Positions 9,133-19,037 of a stretch of DNA of 64,000 nucleotides are shown one piece after another (positions within the stretch are counted from its first letter, which is position 1; each line of letters begins with the position of its first letter). Under the pieces are notes generated by a model. The model searched no databases. It saw only the letters and a program-made list of their open reading frames with translations, and was not told the origin of the DNA. This stretch comes from Hyphomicrobiaceae bacterium (GTDB lineage Bacteria > Pseudomonadota > Alphaproteobacteria > Rhizobiales > Hyphomicrobiaceae), in assembly GCA_022844275.1 (NCBI GenBank), contig JALHMB010000013.1:1-64000 (forward strand), written 5' to 3'. The translations under genes were made by a program, and so were the position numbers.

Positions 9133-9726
9133 TTGTCTGCCTTCGCACTCGCGGATATCGAGGCCAGCGCCCGCCGCAAGGCCGAGGGCAAGACACCTGC
9201 GCCGATATCGCCCTTAGCGGTCGAAGCCGTCCGGCGCATCGATGGCCTGTTCGAGATCGAGCGTGGCATCAACGGGAAGACCGCCGACGAGCGCCGCGCC
9301 GTCCGTCAGCATCTGAATAGGCCGCTCGTCGCCGATCTCAAATCCTGGATGCAGACCGAGCGGCCCAAGCTTTCGCGCGGCAGCGATCTCGCAAAGGCCA
9401 TGGACTACATGCTCAAGCGCTGGCCGAGCTTTACGCGCTTCCTCGACGATGGCCGCGTTTGCTTGTCGAACAATGCCGCCGAACGCGGACTGCGCGGCAT
9501 CGCTCTGGGAAGGAAGTCGTGGTTATTCGCCGGTTCCGATCGCGGTGGCCAACGTGCCGCCGCCATGTACAGCCTGATCGTCTCGGCGAAAATGAACGAC
9601 ATCGATCCGCAAGCATGGCTCGCCGATGTCCTCGCCCGCATCGCCAGCCACCCCGCCTCCAGGCTCGACGATCTGCTGCCGTGGAACTGGCGAACACACG
9701 GCCCCCTCGTCACCCAAGCGGCCTGA
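9133..9726 (+). pseudogene. IS66-family transposase TnpC, C-terminal fragment
   Basis: About 197 residues match the C-terminal third of IS66 TnpC: DIEASARRKAEGK, RRIDGLFEIERGINGK, AKAMDYMLKRWPSFTRFLDD, SNNAAERGLRGIALGRKSW and the C-terminal domain ending LLPWNWRTHGPL. The N-terminal zinc-finger and first catalytic region are missing, so this is a 5'-truncated remnant. The sequence after the stop (to about 9775) looks like an IS66 right end, with the run GCGGCGCTCACCGGGTGCTT. Confidence 0.85.
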
Positions 9727-9806
9727 AGACCACCACGCCTGCGGCGCTCACCGGGTGCTTACCCCACATTTGCTCGCTTCCATGAACAACGTGCCCCATC
9801 GCGCTA

Positions 9807-9824
9807 GCCAAGAACCTTCTTGGC
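9807..9824. repeat. Short palindromic hairpin
   Basis: GCCAAGAA and TTCTTGGC are separated by two bases. It lies 130 bp beyond the 3' end of the leftward Crp/Fnr gene and has no T-run, so terminator function is uncertain. Confidence 0.35.
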
Positions 9825-9953
9825 GGATCTCTTGAGGGGTGTCTGTGCGATTCTGATCAGATTGCAGCGCCGCGCGGATTCGCGCGTCACGATCGCGTGA
9901 GGCGATGCACAGTCACGCTGCTGTCGTCAGCCGCTAACAGAAGCGACGCAAGC

Positions 9954-10625
9954 TCACTTCTTCGTCTGCGGTTGGTCGTGGAGAATCACGTTCAGCAACG
10001 AGCTGTGAACCTCGATGCCGCCGTTGTAGTCGATGAAGCCAAGCCTCCGGAACTTGTTCATGAAAAAGCTCACCCGAGCGCGCGTCGTGCCGATCATTGC
10101 TGCAAGTGTTTCCTGACTGATCCTGGCGATCACCGGCTCGGGCTTGCCATCCGTGCCGAAATTCGCCAACAGCAGGAGCAGGCGGGCAAGACGCTTTTCA
10201 CTCGAATTGAACAATTGATCGACCAGGTCCTCTTCCACGCGGATGGTGCGTCCCAACAGGTGCGCGATGAACATCTCCGAGAAGGCGGTCTCGTCACGGA
10301 CCAGGCGGACGACGGCCGCTTTCTCGATGCGCACGATTACTGACTCCGCAATGGTCGCAACCGTCGCTATACGCCGCGGTTGCCCGGCCAAGCAGCCCTC
10401 GCCGAAGAAATCGCCCGAACCAAGAATTGCGATGACGGCCTCTTTACCTTGCGAGGAGAAGGCGGTGACCTTGACCTTGCCCTTTTGAATGTAGAACACC
10501 GCATCCGCAGGTTCGCCCTGTGAAAACACAGTTTGATCCTTGCCGTACTGCACAATGCTGCGCCGCTCGCCGACTCTGGCGATGAAGGACTTTGCATCGA
10601 AGGACCCGCTTGCCTTGTTTACCAC
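9954..10625 (-). CDS. Crp/Fnr-family transcriptional regulator (rhizobial type)
   Basis: 223 residues. A cNMP-binding-like barrel (about 20-130; VFSQGEPADAVFYIQKGKVKV, GSGDFFGEGCLAGQ) precedes a winged HTH (about 155-215; ISQETLAAMIGTTRARVSFF). The recognition segment TTRARVSFFMNKF lacks the E-x-x-S-R of FNR/FixK, so it should read a different operator. SSEKRLARLLLLLANFG and GFIDYNGGIEVHSSLLN are typical of a family common in Rhizobiales. The effector is unknown. A 950 bp stretch without obvious genes lies upstream. Confidence 0.85.
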   Translation of the reverse strand: MVNKASGSFDAKSFIARVGERRSIVQYGKDQTVFSQGEPADAVFYIQKGKVKVTAFSSQGKEAVIAILGSGDFFGEGCLAGQPRRIATVATIAESVIVRIEKAAVVRLVRDETAFSEMFIAHLLGRTIRVEEDLVDQLFNSSEKRLARLLLLLANFGTDGKPEPVIARISQETLAAMIGTTRARVSFFMNKFRRLGFIDYNGGIEVHSSLLNVILHDQPQTKK

Positions 10626-11581
10626 GGCACCCCCTCCTTCTGCAGCTACGGGGTAGCTTCAATACTCTCTGCCGATCGTAGCGTTCGCAATTGCCCGCTC
10701 GCGCGAGGGTTAGCACCACGACTGGCCAGAGAGCATCATCTTGCGGCCCAGGCACACTCCTGCATTCGAGGTGACAACCGGACTCGCAGCACAGTGGCGC
10801 GGGGACGCAGGAGATTGATTGGGTCAGGGTACCAAGGGGAGAGTCAGATGTTCCGTCGCATCGCGTCGTCGCTGCCTGGGCGCGCATCGAGTTCTGGCGG
10901 CTTTCCTCCGGCGGGGGAACTGGCGCAAGCGAACAGCGAGCAAACACGCAAACATGTCCTCCGAGCTGATAGGCGGCTGCGGGTTAGGCTTCTACCGCAG
11001 CGCAAACAATTCGGTGGAAACCCTGAATGCGATAGGTCCATTCACCTGACCATACCGGACCACATCGTGCTCTCAACAAGTCAATTGTGTAGAATTGTGT
11101 TGTGGTTAACTCCCTGCGCGGCGGCGCGAGCGCTGGTCTCCTCGGCCTGGCCTGCATCAGCAGCGCACCTGCCGCCATCGCCTGGGAGCAAGACAGAGAC
11201 GCAGGGCCGCCCACAAATCTGCGCACTTTCAAGATTGGCACCGGTCGATTGAGATGGATCGTGACCACCCGTTGCGGCATTACGATCAGCTTGGCGCAGG
11301 CTGCGTCGGCGCTGTTTGGACGGTGATGGTGATGTCAGTTCGCCCGTGCGCGGCAACCGACTGCGTCGACGCCGCGGCGCAGGGCGAAGGCTCTCGCTGA
11401 CCGGTGGTCGTTGGACATGGGTGGCGTTGCTCAACGAGGGTGGCTCTTGTGCTCGCAAATGCCGTCTTGGCGGCCTTTCCCTTCTGGTCTGCTCATCTAT
11501 GCCGGCAGCTTTGGCAACGGCGCTTTCATCCAATGAGACGGGTGCCCTCTGCGGTCGCCTGCGTGCTCCAGGGGCCGTTGC
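10626..11581. other. Long region without a recognisable gene
   Basis: Several open frames exist. One of about 135 codons starts at an ATG near 10848 with GGGGAGAG upstream, but its product has no family features and unusual composition. I see no IS pieces, tRNA or FixK/FNR box. It may hold promoters for the Crp/Fnr gene (leftward) and marC-like gene (rightward), or decayed sequence. Confidence 0.4.
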
Positions 11582-12214
11582 GTGATGACACTTGATTTCC
11601 TCGTCTCGAGCTTCGTGACATTGCTGGTGGTGGTCGACCCGGTGAGCCTGGCGCCGATATTCAACACACTCACGCGGGGGCTATCTGCTGTCGAGGAGAA
11701 ACGGATCGCGCTTCGGGCCTGCTTTCTGGCCGGAGCGATCCTCTGTGCGGTTGCGCTTGGTGGCGATTGGCTGCTCGCGCAACTGGGAATCACCCTGCCG
11801 GCGTTCCGCGTAGCCGGCGGGTTGCTGCTCTTCGCAGTCGCCTTCGACATGGTGCTGGGCTGGCGCGGTGAGCGCGAGAGCAGGGAGGCGGAGGACGCGG
11901 TGCAGAAGGACCGTGCGCAGCACATCGCAGCATTTCCGCTTGCGATTCCGCTGATGGCAGGTCCCGGCGCAATCACGGCAACGCTGCTGATTGCGGGCCG
12001 CGCCGACGGCCGCCTAACCTATCTGCTCATGCTGCTTGCCGTCATTGCTGCAGTTGTCGGAGTGTGTTTGGCCGCTTTTCTTTCCGCCGGCCCCATCTCG
12101 CGCAGGCTCGGCACCACTGCCAACCTCGTGCTCTCGCGCCTGCTGGGCATCATCCTCGCTGCACTAGCCGTGCAGTATGTCATCGACGGTCTACGCGCAG
12201 CACTGTGGGCATAA
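11582..12214 (+). CDS. MarC family (UPF0056) inner membrane protein
   Basis: 210 residues with six predicted membrane helices. The first contains the family signature LLVVVDPVSLAPIFNTLT, and later PLAIPLMAGPGAITATLL matches the second conserved block. The family is of unknown transport function, despite its name from the mar locus. It can start at GTG 11582 or ATG 11585. The cytoplasmic loop around residue 100 is charged (RGERESREAEDAVQKDR). Confidence 0.88.
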   Translation: MMTLDFLVSSFVTLLVVVDPVSLAPIFNTLTRGLSAVEEKRIALRACFLAGAILCAVALGGDWLLAQLGITLPAFRVAGGLLLFAVAFDMVLGWRGERESREAEDAVQKDRAQHIAAFPLAIPLMAGPGAITATLLIAGRADGRLTYLLMLLAVIAAVVGVCLAAFLSAGPISRRLGTTANLVLSRLLGIILAALAVQYVIDGLRAALWA

Positions 12215-12491
12215 CTCCAATGCATGCCAGCAGGCACCCGGTGTGGTGCGCATGGTCTCACACGATGGCAAGGCTGGTGAGCACACTTCGGTAGGCAAGC
12301 TTGCATGCACGGCGAGACATGCTGATGGAGCGCGCGGCGAACTGCGCTGACGCAACGTGTTGGGTCATGTCGTTGCACCAATGGGTGTCGCTCTTGCTGA
12401 CCGGGGTGGGCCGTCATATAGCACGGCGATCTTGGCAGAGGTCGACGTTGGCTCGCATGCGGCCCGGCGCTCCGGCCCGAGGAGAGCAAAC

Positions 12492-13937
12492 ATGGTTGGT
12501 ATTGCCGGCATTCTCGTCGCTCTTGGACTTCTGATCTTTCTGTCGTATCGGGGCATCAGCGTCTTGTTGCTCGCGCCGCTGATGGCGTTGATTGCGGTCG
12601 TGTTCGCTGGCGCGCCGGTGCTCGCGTCGTATACGCAGATATTCATGCCGGCGCTCGGCAGCTTCATCGTGCAATTCTTTCCCTTGTTCCTGCTCGGCGC
12701 CGTGTTTGGAAAGCTCATGGACGATACCGGGGCGGCCCGGTCGCTGGCTCGCCAGGTCGTGGCTTGGCTGGGCGAGGGCAGAGCAATCCCTGCCGTCGTG
12801 CTGGCCTGCGCCGCATTGACCTATGGCGGCGTTTCCTTGTTCGTAGTTGCCTTTGCCGTCTACCCGATCGCTGCTGCCATGTTCGAGCACGCCAACTTGC
12901 CCCGTGCACTGATCCCGGCGTCGATAGCCCTCGGCGCCTTCACGTTCACCATGACGGCGCTCCCGGGTACACCGGCCATACAGAACGCCATCCCCATGCC
13001 CTTTTTCGGGACCACCGCCTTCGCGGCGCCCGGTATCGGGGCCATTGCCGGGTTGATCATGCTGGTGTTGGGTCTGTTCTGGCTCACTTACCGAGCGAGA
13101 AGCGGCTCACTGACCAGCCCAGGCGCAGCGGCGCCACGAGAGCTCACACGCAAGGAGTTGAGGGAATACGCGCAATCGGAGGGATATGACGTCGTGGAGA
13201 TCGCGTCTCCACAAACCCCGAGCGTGGACAACCTCCCTGCCGCCTGGGTTGCGGCTGCGCCGATCGTGCTTGTCGTGCTGCTCAACTATGTCTTCTCGGC
13301 GCACGTGCTTCCCGCCCTCGACTCGAGCTATCTTGCCGACAAGCGCTTCGGCGCGGTCAGCTTCACTTCGGTCAGAGGCGTGTGGGCAATCCTGCTGGCG
13401 CTGACCGTGTCGATCGTCGTTATGGTGCTGCTCGGTCGGAGCCGACTCGAGAATCTCAAGGCCACGCTCGACGACGGGGCCAACGCGGCAACTGCGCCGG
13501 CGTTCAACACCGCGTCGCTCGTCGGCTTTGGAGCCGTCGTCGCCTCCCTGCCCGCCTTTGCCCTGATCCGTGACGGCGTTCTCAGCATTGCGCCGGGCGA
13601 TCCGCTCATATCGCTTTCCATCGCCGTGAATATCCTGGCTGGGATTACCGGATCGGCGTCGGGCGGCATGAGCATCGCATTACAGACGATGGGCAGCACG
13701 TACCTCGAGCTCGGACTGGCGGCTGGCATCCATCCCGATCTGTTGCATCGGGTAACCGCCATTGCCACCGGTGGGCTCGACGCGCTACCCCACAACGGCG
13801 CCGTCATCACGCTGCTGGCGGTATGCAGGATGACGCACAAAGAGGCCTATCGCGACATCTTCGTCGTGGCTTGCGCGATCCCGATTCTCGCGCTCATTGT
13901 CATCCTCATCATTGCGCGTCACACGGGATCGTTTTGA
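12492..13937 (+). CDS. GntP/CitM-like permease
   Basis: 481 residues, 12-14 hydrophobic segments. Blocks such as FFPLFLLGAVFGKLMDDTG, TYGGVSLFVVAFAVYPIA, PGTPAIQNAIP and TGSASGGMSIALQ are those of the GntP family, which imports gluconate or other small organic acids with protons. The ATG at 12492 was chosen over an upstream in-frame start (12357) because it has AGGAGAG seven bases before it and the upstream 45 codons are not hydrophobic. The substrate cannot be told from sequence. Confidence 0.87.
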   Translation: MVGIAGILVALGLLIFLSYRGISVLLLAPLMALIAVVFAGAPVLASYTQIFMPALGSFIVQFFPLFLLGAVFGKLMDDTGAARSLARQVVAWLGEGRAIPAVVLACAALTYGGVSLFVVAFAVYPIAAAMFEHANLPRALIPASIALGAFTFTMTALPGTPAIQNAIPMPFFGTTAFAAPGIGAIAGLIMLVLGLFWLTYRARSGSLTSPGAAAPRELTRKELREYAQSEGYDVVEIASPQTPSVDNLPAAWVAAAPIVLVVLLNYVFSAHVLPALDSSYLADKRFGAVSFTSVRGVWAILLALTVSIVVMVLLGRSRLENLKATLDDGANAATAPAFNTASLVGFGAVVASLPAFALIRDGVLSIAPGDPLISLSIAVNILAGITGSASGGMSIALQTMGSTYLELGLAAGIHPDLLHRVTAIATGGLDALPHNGAVITLLAVCRMTHKEAYRDIFVVACAIPILALIVILIIARHTGSF

Positions 13938-13968
13938 GCGTTGTCCAGTGTCCACCTGTGCCCGCTAG

Positions 13969-15212
13969 CTAGCCGTTGATGCGCACGTAGTATGCGCCGG
14001 CCCAGGCTGCCAGCACGGTGAGTATCAGTCCCGGCATCACGCGAAGTTCGAACTGGCGGTTGCCGCTGGTGCGGGAAAGGATCATCCTGACGGCCGAGTT
14101 CGTTGATATGCCGGCGAGGATCGGCAGCACGGCGTCGCTCGGCGCGATCTTGCCGGACGCAACCAGCAACGCGACGGAGATTGCGGCCGAATGGGTGTTG
14201 ACGAGGCCAGCAAGGGCCGCGGCGAGAACTATTCCGGCGTTGCCCAGCCATTCCTGCAACGCGGCCGAGGCGACCAGGATCGATGCCAGAGTGAGCGAGA
14301 ACACCAACGCCGTCGCCAGGCTGAACGCGCGCGTGGATTGGTTGGCCGGCTCTCCTTCGCTGGGCCGGCGTAGCGCCAGAATGGTGCACGTCCCACCGTA
14401 AAGGGCGGCTACGATGCCCGCGGTCATGAGCGGGACCATCAGGGCCTGCAGAGTGGCCTGGTTGACTGCCGCAAGAAGCAGAGCCATCTGAACAATCGTC
14501 GCGACGGACGACAAGGACGCTCCGGCAACGGCCGAAGCCAAGAGGTTAGGCGCTTTGGCGACCCGATCGCCCATGGCATTGATGGTTGCGGTGCTCGATA
14601 TGAATCCGGATACGAGACCAGTGAGCGGCAACCCCAACCGCACGCCGAACAAGCGGATCGCAACATGGCCATCACGAGGATGACGACGATCCATAGCGCA
14701 TAGGGGTTGAGCGTTGCGTAGGGTCCCATAGGCTGATCGGGAACAACCGGCAGCACGACGAGGGTTGCGGCTGCCAGCAACAGGCCGTCGCGCAGCTCAT
14801 CCTCGGTCAAGACAGAGCGCACGAATTTATGCAGTGGCTCCCGGGCGGCAAGCAGGATCGCTACAACGACGCCGACGCCGGCCGCGATTTCCGGCCTGCG
14901 AATCGAAAGTCCACCGAGCAGCACGGTCATCACGAGAGCAATCTCGGTCGTCAGGCCGACGTCTTCGTCTTTTGCGCGCCAGTAGGCGACTGCCGTCAAT
15001 ACAAAGACGCCCACCATGGTTGTTGCCAGGAGCAGCTCCCCGCCGGCGAGGACGCTTACAGCTCCCGTCAACGATGCGATGGCGAACGTTCTTATGCCCG
15101 CGGGCACGGGCGATGCGTCATGCGCCCTGCGGCGCTCGCGCTCGGCACCGATCAGAAGTCCGATGCCCAGCGCCTCCACCAGGTTGAGCAGGACCAAAGG
15201 CTCAGTGCTCAT
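13969..15212 (-). pseudogene. MgtC/SapB-DUF4010 family membrane protein, frameshifted
   Basis: Two overlapping frames together make a normal-length (about 415 residues) membrane protein. The first (from ATG 15212) begins MSTEPLVLLNLVEALGIGLL and has the MgtC-like GAERERRR and PVPAGIRTFAI blocks. It is interrupted near 14665. The second continues with GHVAIRLFGVRLGLPLTGLV, SGFISSTATI and the DUF4010 C-terminal helices to AYYVRING. A single indel explains the break. It may be a real disruption or a sequencing error. Confidence 0.8.
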
Positions 15213-15466
15213 CGAAGGCAATCTTTCCTTGGCTGGGTCGTAGCGCCATGATCGGGTCAAACTCCACTTGGGCTCGGTGTGACTTTGCGGCCGTGCATCA
15301 GGCAAGGTCACGAGGTTTGGTTATCGATACGCCTGTCGATAGCCATCACTCGTGGCGGAGCGTCATCCGTCCGCGCGATGCCCGCCAGGCAGCTTGGGCC
15401 GCTATCGCTCGGCGCTCTTGATTGCCGCACCTCCTCTGTGAGCGCTCATCCCGGCAACCGTTGGCC

Positions 15467-16948
15467 TCACAAACGCAGGACCCAGGGTCCGACCGTCAGC
15501 ACAAGCAAAGCAACGGTCGCGGCGCCCGCCAGATCGAGGATAACCCCAACCGTCAGCATCTGCTCGATACGGATCAGGCCGCCTCCATAGACGATGGCGT
15601 TCGGTGGCGTCGCCACGGGCAGCATGAAACCCACTGACGCTGCCAGTGCGACGGTCATTGCGAGAACCACTGGCTCGAGCCCGATGCCGATCGCCATGGC
15701 GCCGGCGACCGGTAGGAAGATGGCTGCAATGGCCGTGTTGCTGGCGAGTTCGCCCAGGAGGATGACAAGAACAGCGACCGCCAGAACGAGAGCGATGAGT
15801 GGCAAGCTTCCCAGACCACTGGCCGCGTTGCCCACCCATGCCGCGAGCCCCGACGACTTGATCGCCTCTGCCAGGGAGAGCCCCCCGCCGACAAGGACAA
15901 GGATGTCCCAACGCACGCACTGCGCATCCTGCCAGGTCAACAATGGCCTGCCGCCTTTTCTCGCCGAAGGCAGCAAGAACAGGAGTATGGCGGCAGCAAC
16001 GGCAATGCCCGCGTCCGAGAGGTTGAGCCGCGGAAGCATGGCTTGCAGCAGCGGCAAGGTCATCCAAGCGATGGCCGTCAACCCGATGACTGCAGCGACC
16101 AAGCGCTCGGCAAACGACATCGTTGCGAGCTTGATCCCGAGCGCTTCGTCACCTCCGAGGGCACCGCGGTCGAGCGCCGGCAGCGAGAAGCGCAGAAAGC
16201 CTCGTGTCAACACCACCCAACTCAGAGGGAGAAGAATGATCACCGCTGGCACACCGACAAGCATCCACGCGGCAAAGCCAATGCTCACGCCATAGGTGTC
16301 ACGCATGAAGGCCGCGAACAGGGCGTTGGGCGGCGTCCCGATCAGGGTGGCCATGCCGCCAATCGAAGCCGCATAGCCGATGCCCAGCATCAACGCCGCG
16401 GAGAACTTGGCGACCTCGAGCTCGAGACGATCTTCGGTGCGGCGTCGGACGGCGGCGATAACCGACTGACCGATCGGCAGCATCAGCATGGCGGTTGCGG
16501 TGTTGCTCACCCACATGCTCAAGAATGCAGTGGCGATCATGAGGCTGAGTATCAGCCCGGGCGCCTGCCTGCTGCCTGAGCGCAGCACGTGATGCGCCAG
16601 CCGTCGGTCGAGACCCCATTTCTGGGTGGCTCGCGCCAGCAGGAACCCTCCCAGGAACAGGAATATCAGGGGGTGCGCGTACGGTGCAGCAGCCGCCTCG
16701 ATCGTCTGGATGCCGAGCAAGGGGAACAGCACGAACGGCAGCAACGCCGTCACGGCCAATGGCACCGCCTCCGTCATCCAAAAGCTTGCCATCAAGAGCG
16801 CAACCGCCGCGACCTGCCAGGCTCCTTGCGACATCCCGACCTGAGGTGGAGCCAGCAGCATGGTCGCGGCCACCATCAGTCCCGCCGAGAGCCCCAAAGT
16901 GCGAGGCCAGCCAAAGTGTGGCTCGTTGATCGTCACCGGGGCAGACAT
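15467..16948 (-). CDS. DASS (SLC13) family sodium/anion symporter
   Basis: 493 residues, about 11-12 membrane segments. Both SNT motifs that build the substrate/Na+ site are present: SNTATAMLMLP (about 148-158) and ASNTAIAAIFLP in the second half. PLAVTALLPFVLFPLLGI and GFMLPVATPPNAIVYG are family blocks. The family imports di/tricarboxylates or sulfate; which one is open. The start MSAPVTINEP at 16948 is preferred over one 20 codons upstream, because the extra residues are basic and derive from a palindromic region. Confidence 0.88.
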   Translation of the reverse strand: MSAPVTINEPHFGWPRTLGLSAGLMVAATMLLAPPQVGMSQGAWQVAAVALLMASFWMTEAVPLAVTALLPFVLFPLLGIQTIEAAAAPYAHPLIFLFLGGFLLARATQKWGLDRRLAHHVLRSGSRQAPGLILSLMIATAFLSMWVSNTATAMLMLPIGQSVIAAVRRRTEDRLELEVAKFSAALMLGIGYAASIGGMATLIGTPPNALFAAFMRDTYGVSIGFAAWMLVGVPAVIILLPLSWVVLTRGFLRFSLPALDRGALGGDEALGIKLATMSFAERLVAAVIGLTAIAWMTLPLLQAMLPRLNLSDAGIAVAAAILLFLLPSARKGGRPLLTWQDAQCVRWDILVLVGGGLSLAEAIKSSGLAAWVGNAASGLGSLPLIALVLAVAVLVILLGELASNTAIAAIFLPVAGAMAIGIGLEPVVLAMTVALAASVGFMLPVATPPNAIVYGGGLIRIEQMLTVGVILDLAGAATVALLVLTVGPWVLRL

Positions 16949-16990
16949 CACCAGCCTCGCTTCGGGCCTCAGTTCGGGAGATCGCTTTAC

Positions 16991-17006
16991 GCGGCGCTTG
17001 CGCCGC
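16991..17006. repeat. Palindrome GCGGCGCTTGCGCCGC
   Basis: Seven-base inverted halves around TT, 43 bp upstream of the DASS gene start. It could be an operator for the permease or a chance GC-rich palindrome. Confidence 0.35.
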
Positions 17007-17127
17007 ACTCTGTAACGATACCCGCCCGCGCTTCGGCGCCAAGAAGTTCAGCCCGGAATCGCGAAGAGCCGGCAAAGCCGAGGGTAAGCGCTCGTCCATC
17101 ACGTGCACCAAAGCGTGTTCCCGCACG

Positions 17128-17141
17128 TTGACGGATGTCAA
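17128..17141 (+). promoter_or_regulatory. FixK/FNR box TTGACGGATGTCAA
   Basis: Perfect TTGA-N6-TCAA, 226 bp upstream of the YeeE gene and 180 bp upstream of the divergent DASS permease gene. A weak GATTTT at 17163-17168 lies at the -10 distance for the rightward gene. Confidence 0.55.
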
Positions 17142-17367
17142 TGCATGGGCAGCCGGTTGCTGGATTTTGCCAACCAGATGGCGAGACATCGCAGGAGCCA
17201 GCTCGGCCATGCATCATCAGCGCACAAGATCGGCGCCGGTCCTTGGTGACGCGAGTGCTGGCGACGCGCGCCGCGACCAAGTTGGCAGCTCGGTATGAAA
17301 ACAAATGCGCGCCAACGACCAATTCGGCATCAAATTGTTCTCAAAACTGACGACTGGGAATTGCGAC

Positions 17368-17922
17368 ATGGCAATTGACATCAATCAAGGCAAGGATGTC
17401 TCGGCTGCCCACCGCGTGGACTGGACGCCCTACCTCGCCGGAGCGGGCATTGGTGTGCTGAGCTGGGTGGTGTTCGTTGTCGTCGCCAACCCCATCGGCG
17501 TCACGACGGCATTCTCGCAACTGGCTGCCGGTGCCGCACTGCCGATCCTCGGCACCGACGCCGTCGCGCAGAATCCCTATTGGCAGCGGCACCCGCTGAG
17601 ACTTGACTACGGCACGTTGTTTCTGGTCGGCATCTTTCTTGGAGCGCTTGCATCGGCTGTCGCATCCCGCACCTGGCGGATCGAGCATGTGCCCTCGGTG
17701 TGGCGCGAGCGGTTCGGTCCGTCGATCGCAAAGCGCTATGCGGGGGCTTTTCTCGGCGGTGCACTGGCGCTGTATGGCGCGAGGCTTGCGAACGGATGCA
17801 CCAGTGGCAACGGGATCTCGCAAGGGCTGCAACTTGCTGTCGTTGGCTGGACCTTTCTCGTTGTCATGTTTGCATCGGGTCTGGCGACGACATGGCTGCT
17901 GTTCCGCACCACCACCCGCTGA
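17368..17922 (+). CDS. YeeE/YedE-family sulfur-compound permease, subunit 1
   Basis: 184 residues with four or five membrane helices. GARLANGCTSGNGISQG carries the conserved cysteine (GCTSG) of the YeeE/YedE (DUF395) family. Members import thiosulfate or related reduced-sulfur species. Such proteins often occur as two half-size partners, as here with the next gene 18 bp downstream. ATG at 17368 was chosen from homology of the hydrophobic start. A second TTGA-N6-TCAA match (17375-17388) falls inside the first codons. Confidence 0.87.
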   Translation: MAIDINQGKDVSAAHRVDWTPYLAGAGIGVLSWVVFVVVANPIGVTTAFSQLAAGAALPILGTDAVAQNPYWQRHPLRLDYGTLFLVGIFLGALASAVASRTWRIEHVPSVWRERFGPSIAKRYAGAFLGGALALYGARLANGCTSGNGISQGLQLAVVGWTFLVVMFASGLATTWLLFRTTTR

Positions 17923-17940
17923 ACGTTCAGGAGCTCGGGA

Positions 17941-18492
17941 ATGTTTCCGGTAACCGGCATCGCCGCTCTTCTACTTGCAGTCGTCTTCGGATTTGCCTTT
18001 GGCTGGCTGCTACACCGTGGTCGCGTGACCAACTACGACGTGATCGTCAACCAGTTTCGACTTCGGGATTTCACCGTCTTGAAAGTCATGCTCACCGCGA
18101 TCATCGTTGGCGGCCTCGGCGTGCTCGCTCTCGTCGATCTTGGGGCGGCAACGTATCATCTGCGGGACGCCAATATGCTGGCGGTCGTTCTCGGCGCGGC
18201 ACTATTCGGCGTCGGAATGGTGGTCTACGGCTACTGCCCGGGTACTGGCGTGGCCGCCGTCGCGACCGGCAGCGTCCATGCTCTCGTCGGCGCCGGCGGC
18301 ATGGTCTTGGGAGCGATACTCTATGCCGTCACTTTCGATTGGGTGCGGGAGGCAATCATTCCTGTAGGGAGCCTCGGCAAGGCAACACTCACAACTTTGA
18401 CGGGCATCCCGCCCTTGTGGATCTTCGGCGGGCTCATTGCCGGCGCCGTGTTGTTGTTCTGGATCATCGAGCGGCGAGCGGGGGCGCCGTAG
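17941..18492 (+). CDS. YeeE/YedE-family sulfur-compound permease, subunit 2
   Basis: 183 residues, five predicted membrane helices. VVYGYCPGTGVAAVATGS contains the second conserved cysteine motif of the DUF395 pair. FGWLLHRGRVTNYDVIVNQF and LRDFTVLKVMLTAI are typical of the second half. It follows its partner closely and precedes the Dps gene by 62 bp, so the three probably form one transcript, linking sulfur uptake with oxidative protection (inference). Confidence 0.87.
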   Translation: MFPVTGIAALLLAVVFGFAFGWLLHRGRVTNYDVIVNQFRLRDFTVLKVMLTAIIVGGLGVLALVDLGAATYHLRDANMLAVVLGAALFGVGMVVYGYCPGTGVAAVATGSVHALVGAGGMVLGAILYAVTFDWVREAIIPVGSLGKATLTTLTGIPPLWIFGGLIAGAVLLFWIIERRAGAP

Positions 18493-18554
18493 GAAACGTC
18501 TGCTATCGGAGTTGTCTGCAATATGCGCACTGGCAAGCCAGCGGAGTCCGAGCC

Positions 18555-19037
18555 ATGAAAAGCCACGCTGTACCTGAGATCGCCAATGATCTTGCGGAGA
18601 CCACACGCAAGGACATGATCGGCGCTCTGGCGGGAGTGCTGGATGACGTGTACTCGCTGATGATTCGCACCCACGTCTATCACTGGAATGTCGAAGGGCC
18701 GTTGTTCGAGCCGGTGCACAATCTCACCGAGGCGCAGTATACGGCCATGTTCGCGGCTGTCGACGAGATCGCCGAGAGAATGCGCGCCCTCGATGGCAAG
18801 CCGGCCGTGAAGGTCAACGGCTTTCCGACCGGGGTATCCAACCTGCCTGACGCGCAACCGGCAGAAGGCATGATCGCCGACCTCGTTCAGAGGCACGAAG
18901 CCGTCATAAGGCGCATGCGCAAGGCTGTTGCCGCGGCCGATGAGGTGGATGATGTGGCCACAGCCGACATGCTGACCGGGCTGATCGCGCGACATGAGAA
19001 AGACGCCTGGATGCTGCGCTCGACGATTCGTCGTTAG
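18555..19037 (+). CDS. dps: Dps-type DNA-binding ferritin-like protein
   Basis: 160 residues, the usual Dps length. The inter-subunit ferroxidase ligands are recognisable: HVYHWNVEGP (His43), His55, Asp70 and Glu74 in AAVDEIAERMRALDG. Dps dodecamers oxidise Fe2+ with H2O2 and coat DNA in starved or stressed cells. The N-terminus is short with few lysines. ATG at 18555 follows AGTCCGAGCC, a modest ribosome site. It is the last gene of the YeeE pair cluster. Confidence 0.9.
   Translation: MKSHAVPEIANDLAETTRKDMIGALAGVLDDVYSLMIRTHVYHWNVEGPLFEPVHNLTEAQYTAMFAAVDEIAERMRALDGKPAVKVNGFPTGVSNLPDAQPAEGMIADLVQRHEAVIRRMRKAVAAADEVDDVATADMLTGLIARHEKDAWMLRSTIRR

Larger units (their letters stand above)
16949..17367. 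other. Divergent intergenic region, DASS permease / YeeE gene
   Basis: No gene seen. It contains a 16-base palindrome (16991-17006) next to the DASS start and a FixK/FNR box (17128-17141). Confidence 0.5.

Noticed and set aside
10819-11252. Possible gene starting near 10848
   Set aside because: It has a passable ribosome site, but the composition is not protein-like and there is no similarity to known families.
15260-15270. Half-site GGGTCAA near the MgtC-like gene as a FixK/FNR box
   Set aside because: The other half reads ATGA rather than TTGA, so it does not meet the palindrome standard used for the nine reported sites.
17700-18554. Long + frame overlapping the YeeE/YedE pair and leading in frame into Dps
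   Set aside because: The part before 18555 is out of frame with the clear membrane proteins and is Arg/His-rich. Dps starts at 18555.
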